The translations under genes were made by a program, and so were the position numbers. Under the pieces are notes generated by a model that did no database searches, had not been told where the DNA came from, and saw nothing but the letters and a program-made list of their open reading frames with translations. This document shows, piece after piece, positions 8,550 to 16,807 of a DNA stretch of 64,000 nucleotides (position 1 is the first letter of the stretch; every line of letters starts with the position of its first letter). Source of the stretch: Leekyejoonella antrihumi (GTDB lineage Bacteria > Actinomycetota > Actinomycetes > Actinomycetales > Dermatophilaceae); assembly GCF_007845645.1 (NCBI RefSeq), contig NZ_VCQV01000018.1, positions 38,071 to 102,070 of the forward strand. The letters are read 5' to 3'.

Positions 8550-9728
8550 TCAGGCGTACCGGCCACGCGCGGCGTGGCGCTCGTTCGGCATGATGACGGA
8601 CATCCCCGACAGGCACACCCCGAGCACCAGTGGGAAGAGCAACGCGTCCTGCACACCGAAGCGGTGCACCAGCGCCCCCATGATCCCCGGCCCGACCAGG
8701 AATGCGGTGTAGCCGGTGGTGACCACCACGGACAGCGTCCGGCCGCCGCCGGCCTGGCCCGCCAGTCCGTAGATCTGCGGGGCCACCAGCGCCACCCCTG
8801 CGCCGACGATGCACCACCCGAGCAGCAGCAGGGGCATGGTGTGGACCACGACCCCGACCAGGTAGCCCACGACGGCAAGTGCCCCGCCCCATCGGACCAC
8901 GGCGCGCCGCCCGATACGGTGCACGATGAGGTCGCCGAGCAGCCGCACAACGACCATGAAGGCGGAGACGCAGGCCAGACCCCACGCGCCGGTGGCCGTG
9001 CTGACGTGCGCGACGTCGGTGACCTGCACGGAAGACCAGTCGGTGGCGGTGCCCTCGGTGATGCCGAAGCAGATCGCCATCACCGCCAGGATCCATGCGG
9101 CCCGCGGAATGGCGACGCGCCGACCGTCCTGCTGGACGTGGTCGACCGTTGCCGTCTGCACGGCATACCGCTGCACCGCGACAGCGGCCACGACCAGCAC
9201 CACTGCGGCGAGCGCCAACCCGGCGATGGTGAGCGCCGCCCGCGTCGGCAGCAGGGCGCCGAGCACCAGGACCACGCCGGCGCCGCCGAGGGTGCCGATG
9301 CTGAACGACGCGTGGAACCGGCTCATCAGCGGCCGCGGCCTGGCCTGCTCCACCTGGACGGCCATCGCGTTCATCGATACGTCGGTCAGGCCGTTTCCCA
9401 GCCCGTACACCAGGCCGAGCAGTAGACCGGTGGGCAGGCTGGTCGCGAAGGACACGAGCACGGTGCCAACGGCCATCACCACCAGGCCGGCCTGGATGGG
9501 GCGAGTCGCGCCGCGCGCATCGCTCACTCGGCCACCGATGTTGATCCCGACAATCGCCGAGACCCCGTAGCAGACGAGCAGCAGCCCGATGCCCTGCGCG
9601 TTCGTGTGCATCCTGAGGGTCAACGTCGGGATCAGACCACCCATTACGCCGACCGCGGCGCCGTTCGCGACGAAGGCAGCCGTGACCGCGACGACAGCCG
9701 GCGGGCTGGCAAGTGTCGGCGCGGACAT
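8550..9728 (-). CDS. Major facilitator superfamily transporter
   Basis: A 392-aa integral membrane protein with about twelve hydrophobic segments, beginning PAVVAVTAAFVANGAAVGV. The loop between helices 2 and 3 reads NIGGRVSDARG, a variant of the MFS signature (GxLsDrxGR). The overall pattern resembles the fucose permease-like MFS group; no substrate can be inferred. ATG at 9728. It is inserted between the KH gene and rimM, which are adjacent in many actinobacteria, and its stop lies 12 bp before rimM. Confidence 0.88.
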   Translation of the reverse strand: MSAPTLASPPAVVAVTAAFVANGAAVGVMGGLIPTLTLRMHTNAQGIGLLLVCYGVSAIVGINIGGRVSDARGATRPIQAGLVVMAVGTVLVSFATSLPTGLLLGLVYGLGNGLTDVSMNAMAVQVEQARPRPLMSRFHASFSIGTLGGAGVVLVLGALLPTRAALTIAGLALAAVVLVVAAVAVQRYAVQTATVDHVQQDGRRVAIPRAAWILAVMAICFGITEGTATDWSSVQVTDVAHVSTATGAWGLACVSAFMVVVRLLGDLIVHRIGRRAVVRWGGALAVVGYLVGVVVHTMPLLLLGWCIVGAGVALVAPQIYGLAGQAGGGRTLSVVVTTGYTAFLVGPGIMGALVHRFGVQDALLFPLVLGVCLSGMSVIMPNERHAARGRYA

Positions 9729-9816
9729 GTGCGGGCTCTCCTACGGGTGTGCCGGAAACCTGGCGGTGGGGTATGGGCGGCGGTGTCGCGTGCGAAGGAC
9801 ATCCTGCGCCGGGAAT

Positions 9817-9859
9817 GCAGAATGTGCCGGGACCCCTGGAAGGTCCCGGCACATTCTGC
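9817..9859 (-). terminator. Strong hairpin after the rpsP-KH pair
   Basis: Perfect 18-bp inverted repeat (arms 9817-9834 and 9842-9859, 7-base loop) located 17 bp after the KH gene stop on the minus strand and before the MFS start. It lacks a T tract, as many actinobacterial terminators do. It separates the rpsP transcript from the MFS-rimM-trmD transcript. Confidence 0.65.
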
Positions 9860-9875
9860 GCGTTACGTGGTGGCC

Positions 9876-10118
9876 TCAGCGCGTCCGGTCGGTGTCGACG
9901 ATGTCGACCCGGATGCTGCGGCCTCCGGCGAGCGCCTGGATCACGGTGCGCAGCGCCGATGCGGTGCGACCGGATCGGCCGATCACTCGCCCGAGGTCGT
10001 CCGGGTGGACCCGGACCTCGAGGAGCTCACCGCGCCGGCCGTCCTTGTGCCGCACCACGACGTCACCGTCGTGGTCGACGATGCCCTTGACGAGGTGCTC
10101 AAGCGCCTCCTCCAGCAC
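9876..10118 (-). CDS. KH-domain RNA-binding protein (KhpA-like)
   Basis: Small KH-domain protein of the KhpA/YlqC type, 80 aa, usually next to rpsP. I chose the GTG at 10118 (VLEEALEHLVKGIVD), five bases after the rpsP stop; the in-frame extension to 10193 lies inside rpsP. The KH core reads VHPDDLGRVIGRSGRTASALRTV, containing the GxxG loop (IGRSG). It probably binds structured RNA; its targets are unknown here. Confidence 0.92.
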   Translation of the reverse strand: MLEEALEHLVKGIVDHDGDVVVRHKDGRRGELLEVRVHPDDLGRVIGRSGRTASALRTVIQALAGGRSIRVDIVDTDRTR

Positions 10119-10123
10119 CAGGA

Positions 10124-10801
10124 TCAGTCCTCGGACTTGGCGCCCGGTGCGGCGAAGCCGGCGGCCTCGGCGGCCTCGGCGCTCTTGAACCACACCTCGG
10201 CGACGGTCGACTCATACCACTGCGACTCCGTGGTGTGGAACTTCATCGAGTCCTTGTTGCCCTTGACCGTGAAGGTCTTGGGGTCCGGTGAGGCGCCGTC
10301 GGCCAGCGGGGCTGCCGAGTCGGGCCCATAGCCGCCGTCGGCGGCCTGCGCCTTCTCCTCCTTGGGAGCAGCGGCCTTCGGCTCTTCGGCCTTGGGCTCC
10401 TCCTTGGCGGCCTTCTTGCGCGACGTGGTGGCGCCGCCCTTGTCGGAGTCGTCGCCGGCCTGCGCGGCGGCCAGAGCCGCCTCGTAGCGAGTCTTCTTGT
10501 CGACCTTCGGGGCCTTGACCTTGAGGGTGCCCTCGGTGCCGGGCTCGCCCTTGTACTTCTGCCAGTCGCCGGTGATCTTCAGCAGCGCGGCAACCTGCTC
10601 GGTCGGCTGCGCGCCGACTCCGAGCCAGTACAGCGCACGCTCGGAGTCGATCTCGATGCGGCTCGGCTCCTCCTTGGGGTGGTACTTGCCGATCTCCTCG
10701 ATCGCCCGGCCATCACGGCGGGTACGGGAGTCCATGACCACCACGCGGTACTGCGGGGTGCGGATCTTGCCGAGGCGCTTCAAACGAATCTTGACGGACA
10801 C
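10124..10801 (-). CDS. rpsP: 30S ribosomal protein S16 with C-terminal 'sunset'-like domain
   Basis: S16 is a 30S assembly protein. From the GTG at 10801 ([19 protein letters not shown]) the product is 225 aa, far longer than the usual 80-160. After the S16 core (to about residue 100) comes an Ala/Lys/Glu-rich linker with repeated [14 protein letters not shown] units, then residues 178-225 carry [10 protein letters not shown] and [16 protein letters not shown], resembling the small 'sunset' domain of other actinobacterial proteins. The KH gene follows after five bases. Confidence 0.93.
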   Translation of the reverse strand: MSVKIRLKRLGKIRTPQYRVVVMDSRTRRDGRAIEEIGKYHPKEEPSRIEIDSERALYWLGVGAQPTEQVAALLKITGDWQKYKGEPGTEGTLKVKAPKVDKKTRYEAALAAAQAGDDSDKGGATTSRKKAAKEEPKAEEPKAAAPKEEKAQAADGGYGPDSAAPLADGASPDPKTFTVKGNKDSMKFHTTESQWYESTVAEVWFKSAEAAEAAGFAAPGAKSED

Positions 10802-10986
10802 GTGAGTGGTGTCTCCTGTTTCTGTGTAGGTAAGACGCGGCGAGACCGGGTGGGGAACACGCGGGGTGCCGTGACTTGGGGGGTAGAAGCGCGGACCCGG
10901 ATAAGAGGGCCCAGGCCGCACGAGTACGCCCGACATTCTGCCAGATGATGCACCCGGACCCGAAATCCCGGTCTATCGCGCCATCC

Positions 10987-11673
10987 TTACCCCGTGAGGA
11001 CGCAGTCACCACAGTAGCCACCATCGGGCACTCGGTAGAAGAGGCAGCAGGACCGGCGCCGGCCCGCATCATCGAGCGTGCCGCGCAGTGCTCCATGCTC
11101 CAGCGCACCGCCGGCGAGAGCGCGCGCCTCACCACGGTCACCGATGACCCGCGACGCGGCGGCCAGGCTTGAGGCGACATTGCCCCACAGCACCTGCCGC
11201 GACACGGCATACCGCTCCCCCACCCCTGTACAGAGCGGCCCCGTGACCCGCTCGATCACGGCGGCCAGGGTCGCCGGTGCGGCCGCCAGCACCGGCACTG
11301 GAGATGTCGCGACGGGGCGTGCCCCGGGCGCGCCCACCCGCCACCAGACGGTGTCCGCCGACAGATCGGGTATGCCGTGCGCAGCGACTGCCGCTCCGAG
11401 CAATGGCGCGGTGAGCCTCGCCACCAGACCCAGGTGCAGGGTGGACGCCGCGACGCGCGGCTGCATCCGTTCGTCGCCGGCAAGCGCCGCCAGGGTGCGC
11501 CGGACCTCCGCGTCCAAGGTGGCAGGCTCCAGCAGGTCGGTCAGGGGTTGCCACCGCCCGTCCGGCGTCCAGGCGTCCGTGGCGAAGTACGGCCCGAAGC
11601 CGGCTGCCTGCGCCAGGGCGGCGATGGAGGCCGCCTCCGCACAACCACCGTCACGCGGGCCGCTCTGCTCCAT
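10987..11673 (-). CDS. FhuF-like (2Fe-2S)-binding protein
   Basis: A 228-aa cytoplasmic protein whose C-terminus, RRRSCCLFYRVPDGGYCGDC, carries the four-cysteine pattern (CC...CxxC) of the FhuF family, which binds an unusual 2Fe-2S cluster and is linked to release of iron from siderophores. The start is the ATG at 11673; upstream in-frame sequence lies opposite a plus-strand gene and has no family resemblance. It is divergent from the 11,776 gene. No siderophore genes are nearby, so the iron role is family-based only. Confidence 0.8.
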   Translation of the reverse strand: MEQSGPRDGGCAEAASIAALAQAAGFGPYFATDAWTPDGRWQPLTDLLEPATLDAEVRRTLAALAGDERMQPRVAASTLHLGLVARLTAPLLGAAVAAHGIPDLSADTVWWRVGAPGARPVATSPVPVLAAAPATLAAVIERVTGPLCTGVGERYAVSRQVLWGNVASSLAAASRVIGDRGEARALAGGALEHGALRGTLDDAGRRRSCCLFYRVPDGGYCGDCVLTG

Positions 11674-11775
11674 CCCGCGATGGTAGGCAGGCGCGGGGGC
11701 TGCGCGCGACCGGGACACCGGATCAGTCGTCAGTAGAGTGACCCGAGTGCTGCAGAGTCGACGGGTGAGGCGGGG

Positions 11776-13878
11776 ATGACGACACCATCGCGATCGATCA
11801 CCCACCGGGTCCGCCTGCTCGGCCGTGGTCTCGGCAGCTGGCGACCGACCTGGCGATGGGCGCGCGGCGTGCTGCGCTCGTTCATCACGTCGTTCCTCGC
11901 GCTCGGGGTCACCCTCTGGCTCCTGCCCGGCGAACAGACCGATGGTTTCGTCTCCGTGGCGACGCTGGCGATCGGGGTGCTCGCGCTCGGAGCACTGCTG
12001 CGCCCCTTCCTGACCCAGCTGACCGTGCTGACCGGCGCGATCGGGCTGCTCCTGGCCAGCCTCCTGGCGCAGGCGCTCATCCTCGGCGTGGCGCTCAGCG
12101 TGATCCCGACACTCAAGCCGTTCTCCTTCACCGAGATCTTCCTCGCGTCCTGGGGCGCGGCCGCCGTCGCCGCCGTTGTCAACTGGCTGTTCGACGCCAG
12201 CAGCGAGGAGGCCTTCCTCGGGCAGTTGCTCGGGCAGGCCGTGCGGCTGACCCACCGCCGCGGCGAGGACGGGCCCGGTGTCCTCATCGTGCAGCTGGAC
12301 GGTGTCAGCGAACCACTGCTGCGCCAGGCGATCACCGCGGGCGCGATGCCGACGGTCTCTCGCATGCTCCGACAAGGCGGCCACCAGCTGCGGCGCTGGC
12401 ACACCGGCCTACCCGCGACAACTCCGGCCGGCCAGTCGGTCCTGCTTCACGGTGACGTGACGGCCGTGCCGTCATTCCGGTGGTACGACAAGGACCAGAA
12501 GCGGATGATCGTGGCCAGCAAGCCGTCCGATCTCGCAGAGGTCGAGGCCGAGATGGCCACCGGCCGCGGGCTGCTCGCCGACGGCGGAGTGAGTGTCTCG
12601 AACCTGTTCTCCGGAGATGCCCCGACCAAGGTCCTCACGATGAGCGACGCGCGTCTGCCAAGTGCCGAGCACGGCGTGGCGACCTTCGCCAACTCCCGGA
12701 GCGGATTCGCGCGATCCATCGTGCTGTTCGTCGGCCAGGTCGTCACGGAGTGGTATCAGGCACGCCGCCAGCGACTGCGCGACGTCCATCCTCGGGTGCC
12801 TCGCGGTGGGTCATTCCTCCTCCTGCGCGGCCTGACGACCGTGGTGTTGCACGACCTCACCATGTCGATCGTGGCCGAGCACATGGCCCGCGGAAAGCCG
12901 GCCATCTACGTGGACCTCGTCGACTACGACGAGGTCGCCCACCATGCCGGTCCGAGCAGGCCCGAGTCGATCCGCACCCTGGAGGGGCTGGATCGGGCGA
13001 TCGAGTTCTTCACCGACCTGGCGGCCGAGGTTCGACGCGACTACGAGATCGTGATCGTGTCGGACCACGGCCAGTCGCAGGGCACCACCTTTCGGCAGCT
13101 GACCGGCGGTCGGACCCTGGCGCAGGTCGTGCACGAGCTCTCGGCCCAGGAGCACGCCGAGCGGGACGATCTGGATCAATCGGACGAGGCCTGGGCTCCC
13201 GCCAACGTGCTGCTGGCCGGCGCCGCCCAGTCCGGCAAGCTTGTCGGCGCGGCCGCCCGATCGGCACAGCGTCGGCGGTCCAAGCAGCCGATCTCCCCGA
13301 TCGAAGATCGGCTTGTCGTCGCAGCAGCGGGAAGTCTCGCGCACGTCTATCTTGCTGATGAGCCGGGCAGACTGAGCCGCGAGCGCATCGAGCGCCGCTA
13401 CCCCGGCCTGCTCGCGGCGCTGGCCGCGCATCGGGGCATTGGCGCGGTGATGTCACGCACTTCGCGCGGCACTCTGCTGGTCGACGGCCCGGGCGGTGGG
13501 TGGGTCGAGCTGGACGACGAACAGGTCATCGACTCCTCTGGCCGGTCACCGCTGGCCCCCTACGGGCCCCGCGCGGCCGACGACCTGCGTTCGCTCGAAC
13601 AGCGCTCCCACGTGGGCGACTTCGTCCTCCTGGGCGCCTTCGACCGACGCCTCGGCGAGGTCACCGCGTTCGAGGAGCTGGTCGGGTCCCACGGAGGCTT
13701 CGGCGGGTGGCAGAGCCGCGCACTCTTCGTCCACCCCTCCACCTGGGAGGTCACCGCCACCGGCGAACTCACCGGGCTCGAGGTGCACTCGGCGATGGTG
13801 CACCGGCTGCACCAGCTCGGGCTTCGGCCCGGGGACGCGGCGCGGCCCGTGTCCGATCCGGTCGTGGAGACGACATGA
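11776..13878 (+). CDS. Holin-like membrane domain fused to type I phosphodiesterase/nucleotide pyrophosphatase domain
   Basis: A 700-aa protein. Residues about 30-145 contain four hydrophobic helices resembling the 'phage holin family' small membrane domain. From about 165 the sequence follows the alkaline-phosphatase-superfamily phosphodiesterase pattern: LIVQLDGVSEPLLRQAI (metal-binding Asp), LPATTPAGQSVLLHG with the nucleophile Thr region, VDYDEVAHHAGP and IVSDHGQSQG. It probably hydrolyses a phosphodiester at the membrane; substrate unknown. Start ATG at 11776. The stop overlaps the next gene as ATGA. Despite the 'holin' label there is no phage context. Confidence 0.8.
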   Translation: MTTPSRSITHRVRLLGRGLGSWRPTWRWARGVLRSFITSFLALGVTLWLLPGEQTDGFVSVATLAIGVLALGALLRPFLTQLTVLTGAIGLLLASLLAQALILGVALSVIPTLKPFSFTEIFLASWGAAAVAAVVNWLFDASSEEAFLGQLLGQAVRLTHRRGEDGPGVLIVQLDGVSEPLLRQAITAGAMPTVSRMLRQGGHQLRRWHTGLPATTPAGQSVLLHGDVTAVPSFRWYDKDQKRMIVASKPSDLAEVEAEMATGRGLLADGGVSVSNLFSGDAPTKVLTMSDARLPSAEHGVATFANSRSGFARSIVLFVGQVVTEWYQARRQRLRDVHPRVPRGGSFLLLRGLTTVVLHDLTMSIVAEHMARGKPAIYVDLVDYDEVAHHAGPSRPESIRTLEGLDRAIEFFTDLAAEVRRDYEIVIVSDHGQSQGTTFRQLTGGRTLAQVVHELSAQEHAERDDLDQSDEAWAPANVLLAGAAQSGKLVGAAARSAQRRRSKQPISPIEDRLVVAAAGSLAHVYLADEPGRLSRERIERRYPGLLAALAAHRGIGAVMSRTSRGTLLVDGPGGGWVELDDEQVIDSSGRSPLAPYGPRAADDLRSLEQRSHVGDFVLLGAFDRRLGEVTAFEELVGSHGGFGGWQSRALFVHPSTWEVTATGELTGLEVHSAMVHRLHQLGLRPGDAARPVSDPVVETT

Positions 13879-14666
13879 CCGGCCGGCTCGCGCTCACCTG
13901 GTGGGGGCACTCCTCGACGACGGTGGAGCTCGATGGCGTCCGGATCGCCACGGACCCGTTGCTCACCAACCGGCTGGCGCACCTGCGACGCAGCGGGCCG
14001 ATGCCAGGCTCGCGCGCCGCCGACGCGGATCTCATCCTGATCTCGCATCTGCACGGCGACCACCTTCATGTGCCGTCCCTGCGGCGATTCCGTTCCGGTG
14101 CACCCGTACTGGCACCACCAGGTGCCGCGGCGATCATCGGTCGGGGAGCGACCGGCCCGATCTACGAGATGCGTCCGGGCGAGGAGCGCAACCTCTGCGG
14201 CCTGCGCATCCAGGTGACGGCCGCATTCCACGACGGTCGCCGTTCGCCGCTGTCGCGAAAAGGGTCACCGGCCCTCGGGTTCCGAGTCTCGGGGGTGGCC
14301 CACTCGGTGTGGTATCCGGGTGACACCGGCCTCACCGAGGCGATGTCGCAGCTGGCGTCGGTCGATCTCGCCCTTGTCCCCATCGGCGGCTGGGGCCCGA
14401 GTCTTGGCGAGCATCACCTGGACCCTGTCCAGGCCGCGGAGGCGCTGCGTCGGGTCGGCGCGACGTTCGCGGTTCCGGTGCACTACGGCACCTTCTGGCC
14501 GGTCGGTCTGCGACGGCTGAGCCCGGCCAGTCACGAACGCCTTTTCGTCGCTCCGCCGACACACTTTGTGGCGGCCGCCGCTCACCAGACGCCGGCCACC
14601 CGGGTGCACGTGGCTCGGCAAGGACAGCGCATCGAGCTCATCGCCGACGAGCAGGCGGAGCGGTGA
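13875..14666 (+). CDS. Metallo-beta-lactamase-fold hydrolase (UlaG-like)
   Basis: A 263-aa metallohydrolase beginning TGRLALTWWGHSSTTVELDG. The metal-binding motif is SHLHGDHLH (HxHxDH), with further ligands in WYPGDTG and PVHYGTFWP. The sequence type is closest to UlaG-like/'L-ascorbate-6-phosphate lactonase-like' MBL proteins, which act on diverse substrates, so no reaction is assigned. The ATG lies within the previous stop (ATGA) and its own stop overlaps the next start (GTGA), giving a tight three-gene operon. Confidence 0.85.
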   Translation: MTGRLALTWWGHSSTTVELDGVRIATDPLLTNRLAHLRRSGPMPGSRAADADLILISHLHGDHLHVPSLRRFRSGAPVLAPPGAAAIIGRGATGPIYEMRPGEERNLCGLRIQVTAAFHDGRRSPLSRKGSPALGFRVSGVAHSVWYPGDTGLTEAMSQLASVDLALVPIGGWGPSLGEHHLDPVQAAEALRRVGATFAVPVHYGTFWPVGLRRLSPASHERLFVAPPTHFVAAAAHQTPATRVHVARQGQRIELIADEQAER

Positions 14667-15268
14667 CCGGCGGTCTGGGAGCTGTCGGGCTGCTGGTGCT
14701 GTTCGGCACCGTCGCGTTCGGCTCCATCCTCCCCGTGCTCCCGACCGGTGCTGCGGTGAGCGCCGCCGCCGTGCTGGCGCAGACCGAGCGACCCTGGGAG
14801 ATGCTCTTCGTGCTGCTCTTCGGTGCGGCGGGAGCCTATCTTGGCGACCTCGTCTCGTATGCCGTGCTGCGGGCCGCCGGGCCGCCGCTCGCCGAACGGG
14901 TGGGCTGGCTGCGCGCGGACGATCCCGACGGTGCACTGGCTCGGATCCGCACGGGCATCGAAGCGCACGAGCTGCGTACGCTGCTGCTGTCACGTCTTGT
15001 GCCCGGTGGGCGGATACCGGTGCTGCTTGCCGCGTCACTGGGCGGATACCCATGGATTCGATTCGCATCAGCCGATATTGCCGCCAGTCTGCTGTGGTCG
15101 ACCGCCTATGCCGTGATCGGGATCATCGGCAACAGTCTGCTGCCCAACACCACGATTGCGCTGATCGTGGTCGTAGCCGCCGCCATGTTGCTGACGGTCG
15201 TAATGCAGCTCGTGCAGCGTCATCGCCGCGCCGACGACACCCAGTCAGCCGAGCAACACGCAAGCTGA
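14663..15268 (+). CDS. DedA/VTT-family membrane protein
   Basis: A 201-aa protein with about five hydrophobic segments in the arrangement of DedA/SNARE-associated (VTT domain) proteins: an early re-entrant region (ILPVLPTGAAVSAAAVLA), GAAGAYLGDLVSYAVLRAAG, and LLLSRLVPGGRIPVLLAASLGG with the conserved Arg and Gly/Pro residues. DedA proteins act in lipid-carrier flipping and membrane homeostasis. The GTG start overlaps the MBL gene stop. Placement after a membrane phosphodiesterase hints at a shared envelope role (inference). Confidence 0.82.
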   Translation: MTGGLGAVGLLVLFGTVAFGSILPVLPTGAAVSAAAVLAQTERPWEMLFVLLFGAAGAYLGDLVSYAVLRAAGPPLAERVGWLRADDPDGALARIRTGIEAHELRTLLLSRLVPGGRIPVLLAASLGGYPWIRFASADIAASLLWSTAYAVIGIIGNSLLPNTTIALIVVVAAAMLLTVVMQLVQRHRRADDTQSAEQHAS

Positions 15269-15280
15269 ACTCGCGACAGA

Positions 15281-15664
15281 CTATCTGGGCACCACGGTGA
15301 CTGGACAGCGAATGCCCGGCGCGCGGCTGATCCGGGCATCGACGGTGACCAGGGCGCAGTCAAGGCATTCAGCAAGGGCAACATAGGCCGCGTCGTATGC
15401 GGAAAGGTTGTCGCGGAGCTCCCAGATGCGGTCGAAGAGGCCGTGAATGGCGTAACGAGTGAGGCCCAGCCGACGCCAGGCATCCAGCGCCGCCCACCCA
15501 TTGTCGGCCGTGATGTCACCCGAGATGACGTGGCGGCGAAGGCCACTGACAACCTCGGAGTCCACGAGATGAGGTGCATGCAGTTGCTCATCCGCCACCG
15601 ATTCCCGGGCCGGTCCCGCGTTCAGGACCGCGGACAGAGCTGCCGACGCGTCGAGCACGATCAC
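15281..15664 (-). CDS. vapC: PIN-domain toxin (VapC/FitB-like)
   Basis: A 127-aa PIN-domain ribonuclease toxin. It starts [15 protein letters not shown] with the first catalytic Asp, has [11 protein letters not shown] (conserved Glu), and [23 protein letters not shown] with the remaining acidic residues. The GTG start overlaps the antitoxin stop (GTGA), the usual antitoxin-first order. Toxins of this family cut tRNA or rRNA; the target here is unknown. Confidence 0.9.
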   Translation of the reverse strand: MIVLDASAALSAVLNAGPARESVADEQLHAPHLVDSEVVSGLRRHVISGDITADNGWAALDAWRRLGLTRYAIHGLFDRIWELRDNLSAYDAAYVALAECLDCALVTVDARISRAPGIRCPVTVVPR

Positions 15665-15882
15665 CCGCGTGGACGCTCTCGCTCGACGCCCTCAACAATC
15701 GTGGGCACGTCGACGCCCAGGTCGGGAAGCTCTCCCATCAGCGCCGAATTGTCAGCGCGGCGAGAGGCTGCGGCCAACTCCCGAACTGCGACGGCGCTGA
15801 CCGAGGTGCCATCGTGATCCGCGAGCCGCTGAAGTCTTCGCACCACATCGTCCGGCACATTCCGCAGATACAGGGTCTTCAT
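15661..15882 (-). CDS. FitA-like ribbon-helix-helix antitoxin
   Basis: A 73-aa protein beginning [25 protein letters not shown], typical of FitA/VapB ribbon-helix-helix antitoxins: an N-terminal beta strand and two helices for DNA binding, then a C-terminal toxin-binding tail. ATG at 15882. It is expected to neutralise the downstream PIN toxin and repress its own promoter. Confidence 0.87.
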   Translation of the reverse strand: MKTLYLRNVPDDVVRRLQRLADHDGTSVSAVAVRELAAASRRADNSALMGELPDLGVDVPTIVEGVERERPRG

Positions 15883-15892
15883 GTTTCATAAT

Positions 15893-15909
15893 GCTAGCAA
15901 TTTGCTCGC
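15893..15909. promoter_or_regulatory. Candidate antitoxin operator
   Basis: An imperfect palindrome GCTAGCA-ATT-TGCTCGC (six of seven arm positions match) lies 11 bp upstream of the antitoxin ATG. The position and dyad suit autoregulation by a ribbon-helix-helix antitoxin. Assignment is by position only. Confidence 0.45.
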
Positions 15910-16004
15910 AATATGGCGAGCTGGTTCTGCGGCGGAATCCGCTTCCGGCCAACGCACTCGACCGCCGGTTATCGAACTCCCCCGTTCCTGGTCCGGACGG
16001 TGCT

Positions 16005-16620
16005 CTACAGCGATGCGTAGAGCGCCTGCTCGAAGCCGACCTCGTTCGTGAACATCGCATTCACGCTCGCGCCGTCCAAGATCTTGCGCCCACCCCACGT
16101 GCCACCACCGAGCAGCATCTGCTGAAATCTCAGATGGTCGCGAGGAGTGGAGTCGAGCCCACCCTCACCGCTCCAGACGTCGGGCTACTGATCCAGTCGA
16201 TGTCCGTCCCAACCCACCCGCCGCCCTCACCCTTCACGTGAATGGGCACCGACCTGACCCGCTACTGGTCGTTCATCAGGAACGTCGTATCCGACATTCC
16301 CAACGGACCGGAGACATGCGGGTCGACATAGCCCCTCCGTGCCGGGGTCGGCGATCATCGGCGCGCGGACGAACTCGTCCTTGCCGCCGAGCGCATTGCT
16401 GGGTGCCAGTCGCCGCCCATTTGACGATGGCATCGTTCCAGAACCAGTAGGACAGTCCGCTGAGTTGGGTCGCGAGCTGCTTGACGGTCGCCTTCGTCGC
16501 CGGCGCGCGCAGGCGCGGGGCATCTCCGTCAAATCCGTCGAGCACTTTGACCTCCGCGAACCGCGGGCAGTACTGCTCGACAGGCGCGTCCACGTCGGGC
16601 CTGCCTTGCACTGCCCCGCG
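16005..16620 (-). pseudogene. Decayed serine hydrolase (class C beta-lactamase/esterase family)
   Basis: Fragments of one serine-hydrolase gene occur in different minus-strand frames. One frame gives DVDAPVEQYCPRF then LRAPATKATVKQLATQLSGL and YWFWNDAIVKW, as in class C beta-lactamase-like esterases. A second gives GKDEFVRAPMIADPGTEG. A third gives FQQMLLGGGTWGGRKILDG and ends in a stop at 16005. The frame changes, and the N-terminal part with the S-x-x-K motif is missing, so this is a remnant. The flanking bases 15,910-16,004 and 16,621-16,807 show no gene. Confidence 0.8.
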
Positions 16621-16807
16621 GTTTGCGGTCCCGCGGTGCCCCCATCGATCGCCCCGTTGGCGATCGGCTGCTACCGCCACGCCGCCGGTATGGCAACCAC
16701 CTAGATCAATCAGAGCAGACCGGGTCGTGGTGTGCCAGGTTTCGGCGAGTTTCGCCCCTGCCGCCCGGCTGGTGTCGCCAGACCCGACACCGCTGCAGCC
16801 CGGCGCA

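Noticed and set aside
11776..12200. Phage holin gene indicating a prophage
   Set aside because: The holin-like part is the N-terminal domain of a 700-aa phosphodiesterase, and no integrase, capsid, tail or lysin gene is nearby.
11674..12403. N-terminal extension of the FhuF-like gene (frame open to 12,402)
   Set aside because: The extension is antisense to the holin-phosphodiesterase gene and has no family resemblance; the ATG at 11,673 gives a normal protein.
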